Source: JACCSI01 sp963815285
Lineage (GTDB): Bacteria; Acidobacteriota; Vicinamibacteria; Vicinamibacterales; UBA2999
Reading direction: 5' to 3'
NCBI GenBank assembly: GCA_963815285.1
Contig: CAWFGB010000008.1
Coordinates: 1,054,001 to 1,118,000 of the forward strand
DNA length: 64,000 nucleotides
Shown piece after piece: positions 17,341 to 25,813 of the stretch. The stretch's first letter is position 1; the number at the start of each line of letters is the position of its first letter. Position numbers and translations under genes: made by a program. The notes under the pieces are model-generated. The model ran no database searches and was not told where the DNA came from. It was given only the letters and a program-made list of their open reading frames with translations.

Positions 17341-18713
17341 GTCGGGTCGACCGCAGCCGGCTGCCTGCGCCGGGGCCGAATGTTCGGTTCAAGTTTCCCG
17401 ACATCCAGCGCCGAGTGCTGTCCAACGGCCTCGAAGTCCGCACAATCGCACACCGCAATGTCCCTGTGGTGTCCGCTGCGTTGCTCGTGCCGGGTGGGAC
17501 CGCCGCAGACCCAGTCGAGCGCCCAGGGCTGGCTGCGTTTACGGCCGATTTGCTCGACGAAGGATCGGCCGGACGCTCAGCCCTCGAAGTGTCCGATCTG
17601 CTGGCGCGCTACGGTGCGGACTTCGATGTCGATGTCGGCCCCGACGCCATTGTCATGGCGTTGACGACCTTGACACGCTTTCTCGAGCCGGCGCTGCGAC
17701 TGCTGGCGGAGATGGCGACCTCGCCGAATCTGGCCACGCCCGACATCGACCGCGTGCGGAAGCTTCGGCTCGAGCGCCTGCGCCAGCTGCGCGATCACGC
17801 GCCTGCGGTTGCTGAGCACGGCTTCATGCGACTGCTGTATCGCGACCATCCATACGGCCATCTCGGGCTCGGATCGGAGGCCGCCCTCCAGGCGACCACT
17901 CACGGCGACATCCAGGCGTTCCAGCGAGGCGCGTTCGTCCCAGCCGGGGCCACGCTCGTGATCGCTGGCGACGCGCCGGCCGACGAGCTGTTCGAGGTCG
18001 CCGCCGCCACGTTTGGTTCCTGGGAGACGCGCGCCGACGGGGTTCCGATCAATCGCCGCGCCGGCCTGGCCCCCCCGCCGCTCATCCCCGCCAATCGTCT
18101 CGCGGTGATTGCGCGCCCCGGGGCAGCGCAGTCGGAACTCCGCATTGGTCACGTCTGCGCCTCCCGCGACACGCCCGACTACCACGCGATGGTGCTCCTG
18201 AACATGATCCTCGGCGGTCAGTTCGTGAGCCGCATCAACATGAACCTGCGGCAGGACAAGGGCTACACCTACGGGGTGAGGACCGGGTTCGACCTGCGTC
18301 GCGGGCTTGGTCCTTTTGTGCTCCAGACCAGTGTCGGCACGGAGGTGACGGCACCGGCCATCCGCGAAGCCATCAAGGAGCTCGAAGACATTCGCGGGGA
18401 GCGGCCCGCAACCGCGGAGGAATTGGCGATGGCGCAAGCCTCGATGACTCGTGGTTACCCCCGCGGTTTCGAAACCGCGCAACAAGTCGCCCGCGGCGTC
18501 GCCTCGCTGGCATTACACAACCTGCCCGACACGTACTTCGAGGAGTTCGTGCCACGGATGGAAGCGGTGACCCTGGAGGACATCGCTCGGGTCGCTTTGC
18601 GGTATCTGGACACCGCACGCATGGTGACTCTCGTCGTCGGGGACCACGAGAAAGTCGCGTCCACCCTCACGGCGCTCAACTTGGGTGAGCCGACCGTGTT
18701 GAGCGTGTCATGA
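17337..18713 (+). CDS. M16 family peptidase-like protein, non-catalytic partner
   Basis: 458 residues from GTG 17337. The fold is M16 (VRTIAHRNVPVVSAALLVPGG, DKGYTYGVRTGFDLRRG with the R/Y pair of the C-terminal domain), but the position of HxxEH reads LAAFTADLLDEG, so the zinc site is lost. Such subunits bind substrate for the neighbouring catalytic M16 protein, as in processing-peptidase-like heterodimers. The start overlaps the previous stop (GTGA) and the end overlaps the oxidoreductase start (ATGA), so the three genes form one operon. Confidence 0.87.
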   Translation: MSRVDRSRLPAPGPNVRFKFPDIQRRVLSNGLEVRTIAHRNVPVVSAALLVPGGTAADPVERPGLAAFTADLLDEGSAGRSALEVSDLLARYGADFDVDVGPDAIVMALTTLTRFLEPALRLLAEMATSPNLATPDIDRVRKLRLERLRQLRDHAPAVAEHGFMRLLYRDHPYGHLGLGSEAALQATTHGDIQAFQRGAFVPAGATLVIAGDAPADELFEVAAATFGSWETRADGVPINRRAGLAPPPLIPANRLAVIARPGAAQSELRIGHVCASRDTPDYHAMVLLNMILGGQFVSRINMNLRQDKGYTYGVRTGFDLRRGLGPFVLQTSVGTEVTAPAIREAIKELEDIRGERPATAEELAMAQASMTRGYPRGFETAQQVARGVASLALHNLPDTYFEEFVPRMEAVTLEDIARVALRYLDTARMVTLVVGDHEKVASTLTALNLGEPTVLSVS

Positions 18714-19726
18714 GGGCGGTTCGCTTCCACGAGCACGGTAGCGCCGAGGTCCTCAAGTACGAAGAGGCTATGGACCCCGCGCCTGGTCCGGCCGACGTGC
18801 TCGTGCGAGTGCGGGCGTGCGCGCTCAACCACCTCGACATCTGGAACCGGCGCGGCGTCGCTCCCATCAAACTGCCCCACATTCTTGGCGCGGACGTGGC
18901 AGGCGAAGTCGTTGAGTCCTCCGACACACGTATCGCGGCAGGACAACGCGTCATGCTGCAACCGGGTCTGTCGTGCGGACGCTGCGAGAGGTGCCTCGAT
19001 GGCCGCGACAACGAATGCCTGCAATACGACGTGCTTGGATCGCGTAGCGATGGCGGCTACGCGGAGTTCGTGCGCATCCCTAGCCAGAATGTCGTCGCCC
19101 TGCCAGACGCCATCGGCTTCATCGAAGCGGCGGCGTTTCCGCTGACGTTTGTCACCGCCTGGCACATGCTCGTCACGCGGGCGCGCATTCGCCCGGGCGA
19201 AGACGTTTTGGTGCTCGGTGGCGGAAGTGGCGTTGGCCAGGCGGCCATCCAGATTGCGTGGCTGCACGGGGCGCGAGTATTCGCCACTGCAGGGACCGAC
19301 GACAAGCTGGGTCGAGCGCGCGAGCTCGGTGCCTACGAAGTCATCAACCACCATACCCAGGATCTGCCGGCGGAGATTCGACGCTTCACCAACAAGCGCG
19401 GCGTGGACATCGTCATCGAGCACGTCGGCGAGGCGACCTGGGAGCGCAGCCTCAAATGCCTCGCGCGAGGCGGCCGTCTCGTCACCTGCGGTGCCACGAC
19501 CGGGCACAAGGCGGGAATCGACCTGCGGTTTCTCTTCAGCCGGCAGTATTCGTTGATGGGTTCCTACATGGGGACGAAGGCCGAACTGCTGCGCGCGGCA
19601 CAGTTCTTTTTCAGCGGCCAGCTGCGTCCGGCCGTCGACCGCACTTTCCCGCTCGCCGATGCCGCGGCGGCACACCGATACCTCGAGGCAGGCAGTCAGT
19701 TCGGCAAGGTTGTTCTCGAGATTTGA
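18710..19726 (+). CDS. zinc-type alcohol dehydrogenase / quinone oxidoreductase-like protein
   Basis: 338 residues, medium-chain dehydrogenase/reductase. The N-terminal GroES-like domain has CGRCERCLDGRDNEC, the four-Cys structural zinc lobe. The usual catalytic Cys of class I ADHs is replaced by ALNHLDIW, as in quinone-oxidoreductase-like members, so it may not bind a catalytic zinc. The Rossmann motif is VLGGGSGVGQAAIQIA (about 165-180) for NAD(P)H. The substrate is unknown. It is translationally coupled to the M16 pair. Confidence 0.87.
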   Translation: MRAVRFHEHGSAEVLKYEEAMDPAPGPADVLVRVRACALNHLDIWNRRGVAPIKLPHILGADVAGEVVESSDTRIAAGQRVMLQPGLSCGRCERCLDGRDNECLQYDVLGSRSDGGYAEFVRIPSQNVVALPDAIGFIEAAAFPLTFVTAWHMLVTRARIRPGEDVLVLGGGSGVGQAAIQIAWLHGARVFATAGTDDKLGRARELGAYEVINHHTQDLPAEIRRFTNKRGVDIVIEHVGEATWERSLKCLARGGRLVTCGATTGHKAGIDLRFLFSRQYSLMGSYMGTKAELLRAAQFFFSGQLRPAVDRTFPLADAAAAHRYLEAGSQFGKVVLEI

Positions 19727-19733
19727 GGGCGAG

Positions 19734-19763
19734 CGGGGCCTATAGATACTTCAACAGGCCCCG
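19734..19763. terminator. inverted repeat between convergent genes
   Basis: CGGGGCCT (19734-19741) and AGGCCCCG (19756-19763) form perfect 8-bp arms around a 14-base loop. They sit just after the dehydrogenase stop and over the last codons of the convergent 74-aa gene. There is no T tract, so it may act in both directions weakly or as a transcript-end stabiliser. Confidence 0.35.
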
Positions 19764-19964
19764 CAGCGCCTCGAAAATTGTCGTCGCCAGTGTTCTGACG
19801 AGCGGCGACACCTCTCCCGTATCGACCGTTTCAGCAACGGTCACCGGATCGGTCAGCACCAGCCAGATAGTAGCGCCGGCGATGATGAGCGCCAGCACGC
19901 CGATGAGGCCGACGACGCTGAAGCTCAAGCTGCCGAGGGAGTTTTGACGAGGACGGGCGGCCAT
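19740..19964 (-). CDS. 74-aa single-span membrane protein
   Basis: From ATG 19964: a short basic head (MAARPRQNSL), one strong transmembrane helix (FSVVGLIGVLALIIAGATIWLVL) and a 35-residue tail. No family recognised. The frame is open much further upstream, but that part is Arg/Ser-rich and unlike protein. It stands alone, convergent with the dehydrogenase. Confidence 0.6.
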   Translation of the reverse strand: MAARPRQNSLGSLSFSVVGLIGVLALIIAGATIWLVLTDPVTVAETVDTGEVSPLVRTLATTIFEALRGLLKYL

Positions 19965-20028
19965 AGCAAAGCCCGAACGAGATCTTACACCCGTCCGGAC
20001 ATCAGATCTCTTTGACGCTGCGCCGCCC

Positions 20029-21054
20029 TTACAGGTTCCTGCGCAAGAAGCTGGCCAGATAGTAGGCGTCGAGGAATTTGAACGGCGCCGCGCCAGTGCT
20101 GTAGTGGCCGCACGGCAGCACGGCGACGTCATTTGCGACGCCGCGGCGCTTGAACTCGTGGATGAGTTGCAGAGAGAGATCCACCGGGAAGGTCAGATCG
20201 TACTTGGCGTACACGAGCAGCGTCTTCTTCCCGCGCGTGCGTTCGACATACGACCACGGGCTGATTGGCCGCCACAGTTCTCGCAGCGTCTCTAGATCGA
20301 TATGGCCGTCGAGGCCCTGGCGCACGTGCGAGGTCGAGACGCCACGCCAGACAACGTCAGCGAAAAAGGGCGAGACGTGGTTGAGTGCCTGGGCGCGCAC
20401 CAGCGGCTCGTGTGCAGTGGTCAGCATCGACAGGCATGACCCAAGGCTCGTGCCCAGCAGTCCGAGACGTTCGTATCCCTGGTCGCGCAGCCACCAGAGT
20501 GCCCGCCGTGCGTCGAGCACCGCTTGGCGGCAGACCTGCACTGTTCGCACGACGTTGGCGCTGACGATGTAGTCCGCGCGTGTGAGCTCCGGCGGCATCC
20601 GGACATCGTGATAGGGCTTGGACAGTCTGAGGGCGTTGATCCCCACTCGTGCCAGCAATTGTGACAGCCCGATGTGCCCGCCGGCATCGGAGTTCCACTG
20701 CGGCATCACGACGACCGCGCGGCGTTTGTCCCTGGCGGGAAAGAAGCGGGCGTGCACGATGTTGTTCTCGAGATGCGGCGTCTCCAGTGCGCTCGGAAAG
20801 CGCAGCGTGGCCGCGACCCCAGGCGACGCCGGTGTAAACGTGTAGTCGGTCGTCGGCTCCGGCGTGAAGAAGGCATCCGTGTCCTGCATCACGGAATCCA
20901 CCCATCCTCGGACCGCCTCGAGCGGCATCGGGTGCGGCGTCGCGCCGTTGGCAGGAAGCCAGTCAAGTCCCCAATCGAACGGTCTGACAAGCCGCTCAGC
21001 GCGGCTGACCTCCGCGAGGCGCTGCTCCCAACGATGGAAGAACGTCGAAATCAT
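20029..21054 (-). CDS. alpha/beta hydrolase family protein
   Basis: 341 residues from ATG 21054, whose ATGA overlaps the amidase stop. LLGTSLGSC is a GxSxG nucleophile elbow (G-T-S-L-G), and CGHYSTG near the C-terminus supplies the likely catalytic His; an Asp is available in YAKYDLTFP. It looks like the ABHD18/dienelactone-type hydrolases acting on unknown esters or amides. It has no signal peptide. It is the last gene of the methyltransferase-amidase operon. Confidence 0.8.
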   Translation of the reverse strand: MISTFFHRWEQRLAEVSRAERLVRPFDWGLDWLPANGATPHPMPLEAVRGWVDSVMQDTDAFFTPEPTTDYTFTPASPGVAATLRFPSALETPHLENNIVHARFFPARDKRRAVVVMPQWNSDAGGHIGLSQLLARVGINALRLSKPYHDVRMPPELTRADYIVSANVVRTVQVCRQAVLDARRALWWLRDQGYERLGLLGTSLGSCLSMLTTAHEPLVRAQALNHVSPFFADVVWRGVSTSHVRQGLDGHIDLETLRELWRPISPWSYVERTRGKKTLLVYAKYDLTFPVDLSLQLIHEFKRRGVANDVAVLPCGHYSTGAAPFKFLDAYYLASFLRRNL

Positions 21055-22400
21055 GCCGGACGGTTTACCATTCGCTCGATGGCGCGGGCGACACGGAGAA
21101 GAGCGGTCGTGCGTCCCGCATGACCGACGATCTGCAGCCCGACGGGAAGTCCCGCAGCCGTCTTGCCGCACGGCAGGCTGATGGCCGGGTGTCCCGACAG
21201 GTTGAACGGCTGCGTGCAGCGGAGCATGGCGGTACGGACGACCTCCTGGCCGCCCTTGACCGGCACAGTGGCGGCGCCAATCGGGGGCGCTTCGATCGAC
21301 AACGCCGGTAATACGAGGGCATCAACGCCCGCCAGCGCACGCTCAACCTCCTGCCTGATCACCTCGCGGCCGCGCAGCGCACGCACGTAATCCTCGGCGA
21401 GCACGTGACGGCCCATCTCGAGGCGGATGCGTACGTTGGGCGTGTACGCATGCGGGCGATCGGCCAGGCTCGTCGCGTGATAGGCCGCCGCGTCAGCCAG
21501 TACGAGGTGAAGGTAGACCGGCCCGACGTCCGCGGCGTGGGCGAGCGATGCCGACGACAGTTTCGCGCCGCCATCCCGCAAGAGACTCAAGGCTGCCCGA
21601 ACCGCGGCTTCGACGTCGGGACTGAGGCGATCCATGAAGTAGCCGTCAAGCGCGGCGAGCTTGATACCGAAGAGGCTCTCGCGATCTTCGTGAAGATCGG
21701 CGGGCACCTCGCCACGCATGACGTGGTACATCAGATCAGCATCATCGACCGAGCGGGTGAGCGGGCCCACATGATCGAGCTGGCGGCTCAGCGGGACGAC
21801 GCCATCGGCCGAGATCTCTCCCCACCCGGGCTTGAGGCCGACGATGCCGCAGGCGGCCGCTGGAATGCGGATCGAGCCGCCGGTGTCGGTGCCGACGCTG
21901 GCGATGGACATGCCGGTGGCCACGGCGATCGCGGATCCGCCGCTGGACCCGCCAGGCGAACGCGAAGGATCAATCGGGTTGTGCGCTGGACCCCATCCTG
22001 AATCTTCGCTGGTCGGGCCAAACGCGAACTCGTGCAGGTTGGTCTTGCCGACCAGCACCGCGCCCGCGAGTTTCAAGTGCCTGACCACCGGTGCGTCGAT
22101 GACCGCCAGTCGTCCCTCTCGAAGCCTGGAGCCAGCCGTGGTGGGGACACCGGCGACGTCGATCAGGTCCTTGAGCGAGATCGGAATGCCATGAAGTGGA
22201 CCACGGTAATGTCCTCCCGCAATTTCCTGATCGGCCCGCCGTGCGTCGGCAAGAGCCTCGTCGGCAGTGACCGTGATGAAGGCGTTCAGCGACGGCTGCA
22301 GCTTGGCAATGGTCGAGAGGGCATTTTCGACGAGGCGCTCGGACCGTAGCTCGCCGGAGGCGACGCGCGGCGCCAGGCTGGTGATGGTCTCCCCGGTCAT
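21051..22400 (-). CDS. amidase signature family enzyme
   Basis: 449 residues. The Ser-cisSer-Lys triad of the amidase signature is visible: Lys in ISLKDLIDV, Ser in SPGGSSGGSA and Ser in GTDTGGSIR. It resembles GatA and other amidases, but no gatB or gatC is nearby, so it is probably a stand-alone amidohydrolase rather than the tRNA amidotransferase. Start and stop overlap both neighbours by 4 bases, indicating a tight operon. Confidence 0.87.
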   Translation of the reverse strand: MTGETITSLAPRVASGELRSERLVENALSTIAKLQPSLNAFITVTADEALADARRADQEIAGGHYRGPLHGIPISLKDLIDVAGVPTTAGSRLREGRLAVIDAPVVRHLKLAGAVLVGKTNLHEFAFGPTSEDSGWGPAHNPIDPSRSPGGSSGGSAIAVATGMSIASVGTDTGGSIRIPAAACGIVGLKPGWGEISADGVVPLSRQLDHVGPLTRSVDDADLMYHVMRGEVPADLHEDRESLFGIKLAALDGYFMDRLSPDVEAAVRAALSLLRDGGAKLSSASLAHAADVGPVYLHLVLADAAAYHATSLADRPHAYTPNVRIRLEMGRHVLAEDYVRALRGREVIRQEVERALAGVDALVLPALSIEAPPIGAATVPVKGGQEVVRTAMLRCTQPFNLSGHPAISLPCGKTAAGLPVGLQIVGHAGRTTALLRVARAIERMVNRPA

Positions 22401-22585
22401 TGCGACAATGGCTCCGGGTCCTCCGGCTTCGCGCCATGTGTATCGCGCGCGGCATCGTCGTTCCAGTCGGCGGCGCGAAGCGCGGCCGTCGAGCGTGCCA
22501 GCCCGTCGAGCAGGTCGGCCAGTTCAGGCAGTTTGCGCCGATAGGCGTCAGATTTGCCGTCCTCAATCCACTGTTCGAGTGTCAT
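22397..22585 (-). CDS. 62-aa helical protein coupled to amidase
   Basis: MTLEQWIEDGKSDAYRRKLPELADLLDGLARS... is a short, charged, helical protein. Its stop overlaps the amidase start (ATGA), and its ATG lies 23 bases inside the methyltransferase end. Sandwiched between two real genes with overlaps at both ends, it is likely translated. Its size and position recall a small amidase partner such as GatC, but the sequence does not show that family. Confidence 0.55.
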   Translation of the reverse strand: MTLEQWIEDGKSDAYRRKLPELADLLDGLARSTAALRAADWNDDAARDTHGAKPEDPEPLSQ

Positions 22586-23051
22586 ATAGGTCCAATCGCT
22601 TGACGGAGAGGGCCAGCTCCTCCTCGAGATTCAGAAAGGCCGTGGTGAGTCGGGCGTCCGCGGCGAGCAACTTATTGTAGTCGCCCGCCGCGGCGAGGCC
22701 GCGCGTGACGAGCAGCCCGCCGGCACCGAGCAGTAGCACGAGCTTCTCGTGCAGCCCGCTGTACTGTGACGGTTCGCTGTCCTGGAGGATGAAATCGAAC
22801 GGCCCGGCAATCTTGTGCAGGTACCGGACCGCATCACCAATCAGAACTGTGACGCGCTGGTCGAGCCCGGCCGCGGTGAAGGCGGCTCTCGCCTGCAAGC
22901 CCGCCGCGGGATCTTGCTCGAGCGTGAGCAGCCTGCCGCGAGGCGGCAATGCCCCGGCGATCTCGAGCCCGGAAGCGCCGGTCCCGGCGCCAATCTCGAG
23001 AACTCGCTCGGCTCCCGTTGCTCGAATCAGCACCCCAAGTAGTCCAGACAC
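22563..23051 (-). CDS. SAM-dependent O-methyltransferase, N-terminus short
   Basis: 162 residues from GTG 23051. VLEIGAGTGASGLEIA is motif I for S-adenosylmethionine and FDFILQDSEPSQY matches the acidic/metal region of caffeoyl-CoA/catechol-type O-methyltransferases (COG4122). Homologues usually have 40-60 more N-terminal residues. The next frame upstream of 23050 reads ADSGLLPDSLQMER, which looks like that missing part, so a single indel near 23050-23060 is possible. It is the first gene of the amidase operon. Confidence 0.7.
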   Translation of the reverse strand: MSGLLGVLIRATGAERVLEIGAGTGASGLEIAGALPPRGRLLTLEQDPAAGLQARAAFTAAGLDQRVTVLIGDAVRYLHKIAGPFDFILQDSEPSQYSGLHEKLVLLLGAGGLLVTRGLAAAGDYNKLLAADARLTTAFLNLEEELALSVKRLDLYDTRTVD

Positions 23052-23161
23052 GTCGCTCCATTTGCAATGAATCCGGCAGCAGGCCGCTGTCAGCTTCAGC
23101 GCCCAAGGCCAATGCCGGTAAGCAGAACGATTTACTGACGGCCCGATGACGGGTACTCTGT

Positions 23162-24433
23162 GTGTGCGTGCGTCACACCAAAATCATCGCTACTGTCGGC
23201 CCGGCGTCGAGCCACCCCGATATTCTCGCCGCGCTCATCGCTGCTGGCGCAGACGTCTTCAGGCTGAACTTCTCGCACGGTTCTCACGACCTGCACGAGG
23301 CCACCATCGCAACGATACGACGGGTCGCTGCACAGGCCGGTCGGCACGTGGCGATTCTTCAGGATCTGAGCGGACCGAAGATCAGGACCGGCGGCCTTCG
23401 CGGCGGAGGCGTGTTGGAGCTGCCCGTTGGTGCTCGACTCGATATCCGTGTGGGCACCGACCTCGGCGAGCCGGGCACGGTCTTCACGGCTTACGCGCCG
23501 CTGGCGACCGCCGTTCGCCCAGGGGATCAACTGCTGCTCGACGACGGAAAGATTGCACTCCAAGTGCAGGACGCAACACCTGAGGTCATCGCCACTCGTG
23601 TGGTAGATGGCGGCCTCCTCGGCGAGCACAAGGGCATCAATGCTCCCAACGTGCCGCTGCCGCCGGTCGGGGTCACAGCGAAGGACGAAGTCGACCTCCG
23701 CTTCGGCCTGGCGGCCGGTGTCGATCTCGTGGCCCTCAGCTTCGTGCAGACAGCTGACGATATCGCACGCGCGCGTGCGATTGCCGACGACGCCGGCCGC
23801 AGCGTCCCCTTGGTAGCGAAACTCGAACGTCCCGAAGCGATCACGCGGCTCGCGGACATCAGCCGCGCCGCGGATGCGCTCATGGTGGCGCGCGGCGACC
23901 TCGGGCTCGAGCTGCCGCTCGAGCGAGTCCCGCAAGTGCAGAAACAGGTACTGCGCAGCGGGCGCGATCACGTGATTCCGGTGATCATCGCCACGCAGGT
24001 GCTCGAATCGATGCGAAGCGAATCGCGGCCGACGCGCGCCGAAGTGTCGGATGCTGCCGGTGCTGTCGACGCGGGCGCCGACGCCATCATGCTGTCCGGC
24101 GAGACGGCGATCGGCGCGTACCCAGTCCGCGCCGTTGAGGTTCTCGACGCGATTATTCGAGACGCCGAGTCGGTGCCGCCGATCTGGACGTTGCCGCCGG
24201 CTGGTACTGGAGCGACCCGATCACCTGCCCTCGCTGTGCGACGCGGCGGTGACCTTGGCGGCCCGCGCCAACGCGGAGGCGATCATCGCGGTCACTCGCA
24301 CCGGGCGCACAGCAAGGCTGCTCTCGGCGCGACGGCCACCGGCGCCGATCTACGCCCTCACCGGATCGGAGGCACGGGCCCGGCAGCTGTCGCTCTGGTG
24401 GGGGGTGGCACCAGTTGTTGCCGATCTGACTAG
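23162..24433 (+). pseudogene. pyk: pyruvate kinase, catalytic part before a frameshift
   Basis: This glycolytic enzyme converts phosphoenolpyruvate and ADP to pyruvate and ATP. It starts at GTG 23162 (MCVRHTKIIATVGPAS). All catalytic signatures are present: RLNFSHG, DLSGPKIR, VAKLERPEA with the active-site Lys, ARGDLGLELP, ATQVLESM and MLSGETAIG. Sense ends around PPIWTLPPAGTG (about 24205); the rest to 24433 is Gly/His/Arg-rich noise. The C-terminal domain resumes in the next frame. Since pyk is usually needed, an assembly indel is at least as likely as a real mutation. Confidence 0.85.
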
Positions 24434-24578
24434 CGAGCTCGACGTGCTCGTCCGGCGTGCCGTGCAGGGCCTTCGGGACGAAGGGCGCCTGCCGACGGGG
24501 GCAACCGTTGTCATCGTGAACGGCAACCCCGATCTCGACCAGCGCGGTGCGAACTTTGTTCGCCTTCGGCGAGTGTGA
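24210..24578 (+). pseudogene. pyk: pyruvate kinase C-terminal domain after the frameshift
   Basis: The frame ERPDHLPSLCDAAVTLAARANAEAII, then VTRTGRTARLLSARRP and GATVVIVNGNPDL, is the regulatory C-terminal domain of pyruvate kinase. It follows the catalytic part with one frame change at about 24205-24212 (one extra base or two missing). The joined protein would be about 471 residues, normal for the family. Confidence 0.75.
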
Positions 24579-24579
24579 G

Positions 24580-24618
24580 GGACTCGCCACTTCGCGGCGT
24601 CCTGTAGACGACGAGTCC
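24580..24618. terminator. inverted repeat between convergent pyk and oxidoreductase
   Basis: GGACTCG (24580-24586) and CGAGTCC (24612-24618) are perfect 7-bp arms with a 25-base loop, filling the 47-base gap between converging genes. There is no T tract; a bidirectional terminator is plausible. Confidence 0.3.
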
Positions 24619-24625
24619 CCAAGGC

Positions 24626-25813
24626 CTAAATCGTCGCAGCGTCGTGCACCAGCGCTCCGCGCTCGAAACGATCGGGGGCGAAGATCGAGACGTCGAACGT
24701 GGTGCTCTTCCCAGTTCTCACGATCTCCGAGACAATTTTCCCGGTGGCCGGCGACATCATCAGCCCATGGCCGCTGAACCCGCTCGCGAAGATCAGGCCG
24801 CGAACGGCGACATGCTCTCCAATCACCGGGTTGTGATCCGGTGTCATCTCGTAGAGTCCGGCCCAGCCTTCGATGTCGCGCAATGCGCGAAACGAGGGCA
24901 AACGCCTGACGAGGGCAGGGAAGAACTCCCGCTCCCAGCGATCGCGTGCCGGTTCGAAGTTCTCCCCCACAGGCTCGTCCCATCGCGTGAAAGCCACGAT
25001 GATTCGGTCGGCGTCTCCCTCAGACGACCCGTCGTCATGACGCCAGTGCACGCCCCCGGGATCGATGACCATGGGAAAGCGATACGGCCATCGGGTCGGC
25101 AATGTGGCGCGAAAGAGCATCTGCCGCATCGGCTCGACCGGAACGTTGAGCCCTGCGAGTGCGGCGATGTGTCCGGACCACGGGCCCGCGGCGTTCACCA
25201 CGACGGGAGCCCCGAGGCGCCCTCCGCTGGCGAGGCCGACGCCAGTCGTCGTGCCGTGGCTGACATCGACGCGCACAACTTCGTCGGCCAGATACTCGAC
25301 CCCCGCGGTCTCGGCGGCCATTCGAAATCCGCGCAGCACCTCTCGAGGAGCCGCATATCCATCCTCGGGTCCGAGGACGCCGAAGAGGATGTCGTCGAGC
25401 GAGAGATCGGGCACTACCGCACGGATGTCGTCGCGGGACAGGAGCTGCACGCGCGCCCCGGCTCGCCGCTCGGCTTCGAAGCGCTGCATCAGTGCCGCCG
25501 ACGTCGCGGCATCGGCCAGAAACAGATAACCTCGCTGGCGAAACCAGGTCCGTGGAGTGTAAGACGGGGTTGCCAGGCGCTGGTCGAACTCTTTCCAGAT
25601 CCGTACGCTGTGCTGCACCATCTGGACGCTGACCGTCGTGCAAAACTGCTGGCGAATGCCTCCCATGGCCAGAAACGCGGAGGCTCTCGCGTAAGTCGGA
25701 TCACGCTCGACCACGAGAATGCGACCGGTGAAGCCGTCCTGTCTCAGATTCCAGGCGATGCTGGATCCGACAACTGATCCGCCGATGACGATGACATCAG
25801 CCGTGTCGGCCAT
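24626..25813 (-). CDS. FAD-dependent oxidoreductase (DAO / sarcosine oxidase-like)
   Basis: 395 residues. VIVIGGSVVGSSIAWNL is the FAD Rossmann GxGxxG region, VVNAAGPWSGHIAAL the second FAD motif and LIFASGFSGHGLMMSP the C-terminal signature of the DAO superfamily (sarcosine, glycine or D-amino-acid oxidases). It oxidises an amine or amino acid of unknown identity. ATG follows the APC permease stop directly (TGAATG), so permease and oxidase are coupled; uptake and oxidation of an amino compound is a natural reading. Confidence 0.85.
   Translation of the reverse strand: MADTADVIVIGGSVVGSSIAWNLRQDGFTGRILVVERDPTYARASAFLAMGGIRQQFCTTVSVQMVQHSVRIWKEFDQRLATPSYTPRTWFRQRGYLFLADAATSAALMQRFEAERRAGARVQLLSRDDIRAVVPDLSLDDILFGVLGPEDGYAAPREVLRGFRMAAETAGVEYLADEVVRVDVSHGTTTGVGLASGGRLGAPVVVNAAGPWSGHIAALAGLNVPVEPMRQMLFRATLPTRWPYRFPMVIDPGGVHWRHDDGSSEGDADRIIVAFTRWDEPVGENFEPARDRWEREFFPALVRRLPSFRALRDIEGWAGLYEMTPDHNPVIGEHVAVRGLIFASGFSGHGLMMSPATGKIVSEIVRTGKSTTFDVSIFAPDRFERGALVHDAATI

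Noticed and set aside
21051..22400. GatA subunit of the tRNA amidotransferase
   Set aside because: The signature triad is shared by all amidases and no gatB or gatC is present; the small upstream gene does not show the GatC pattern.
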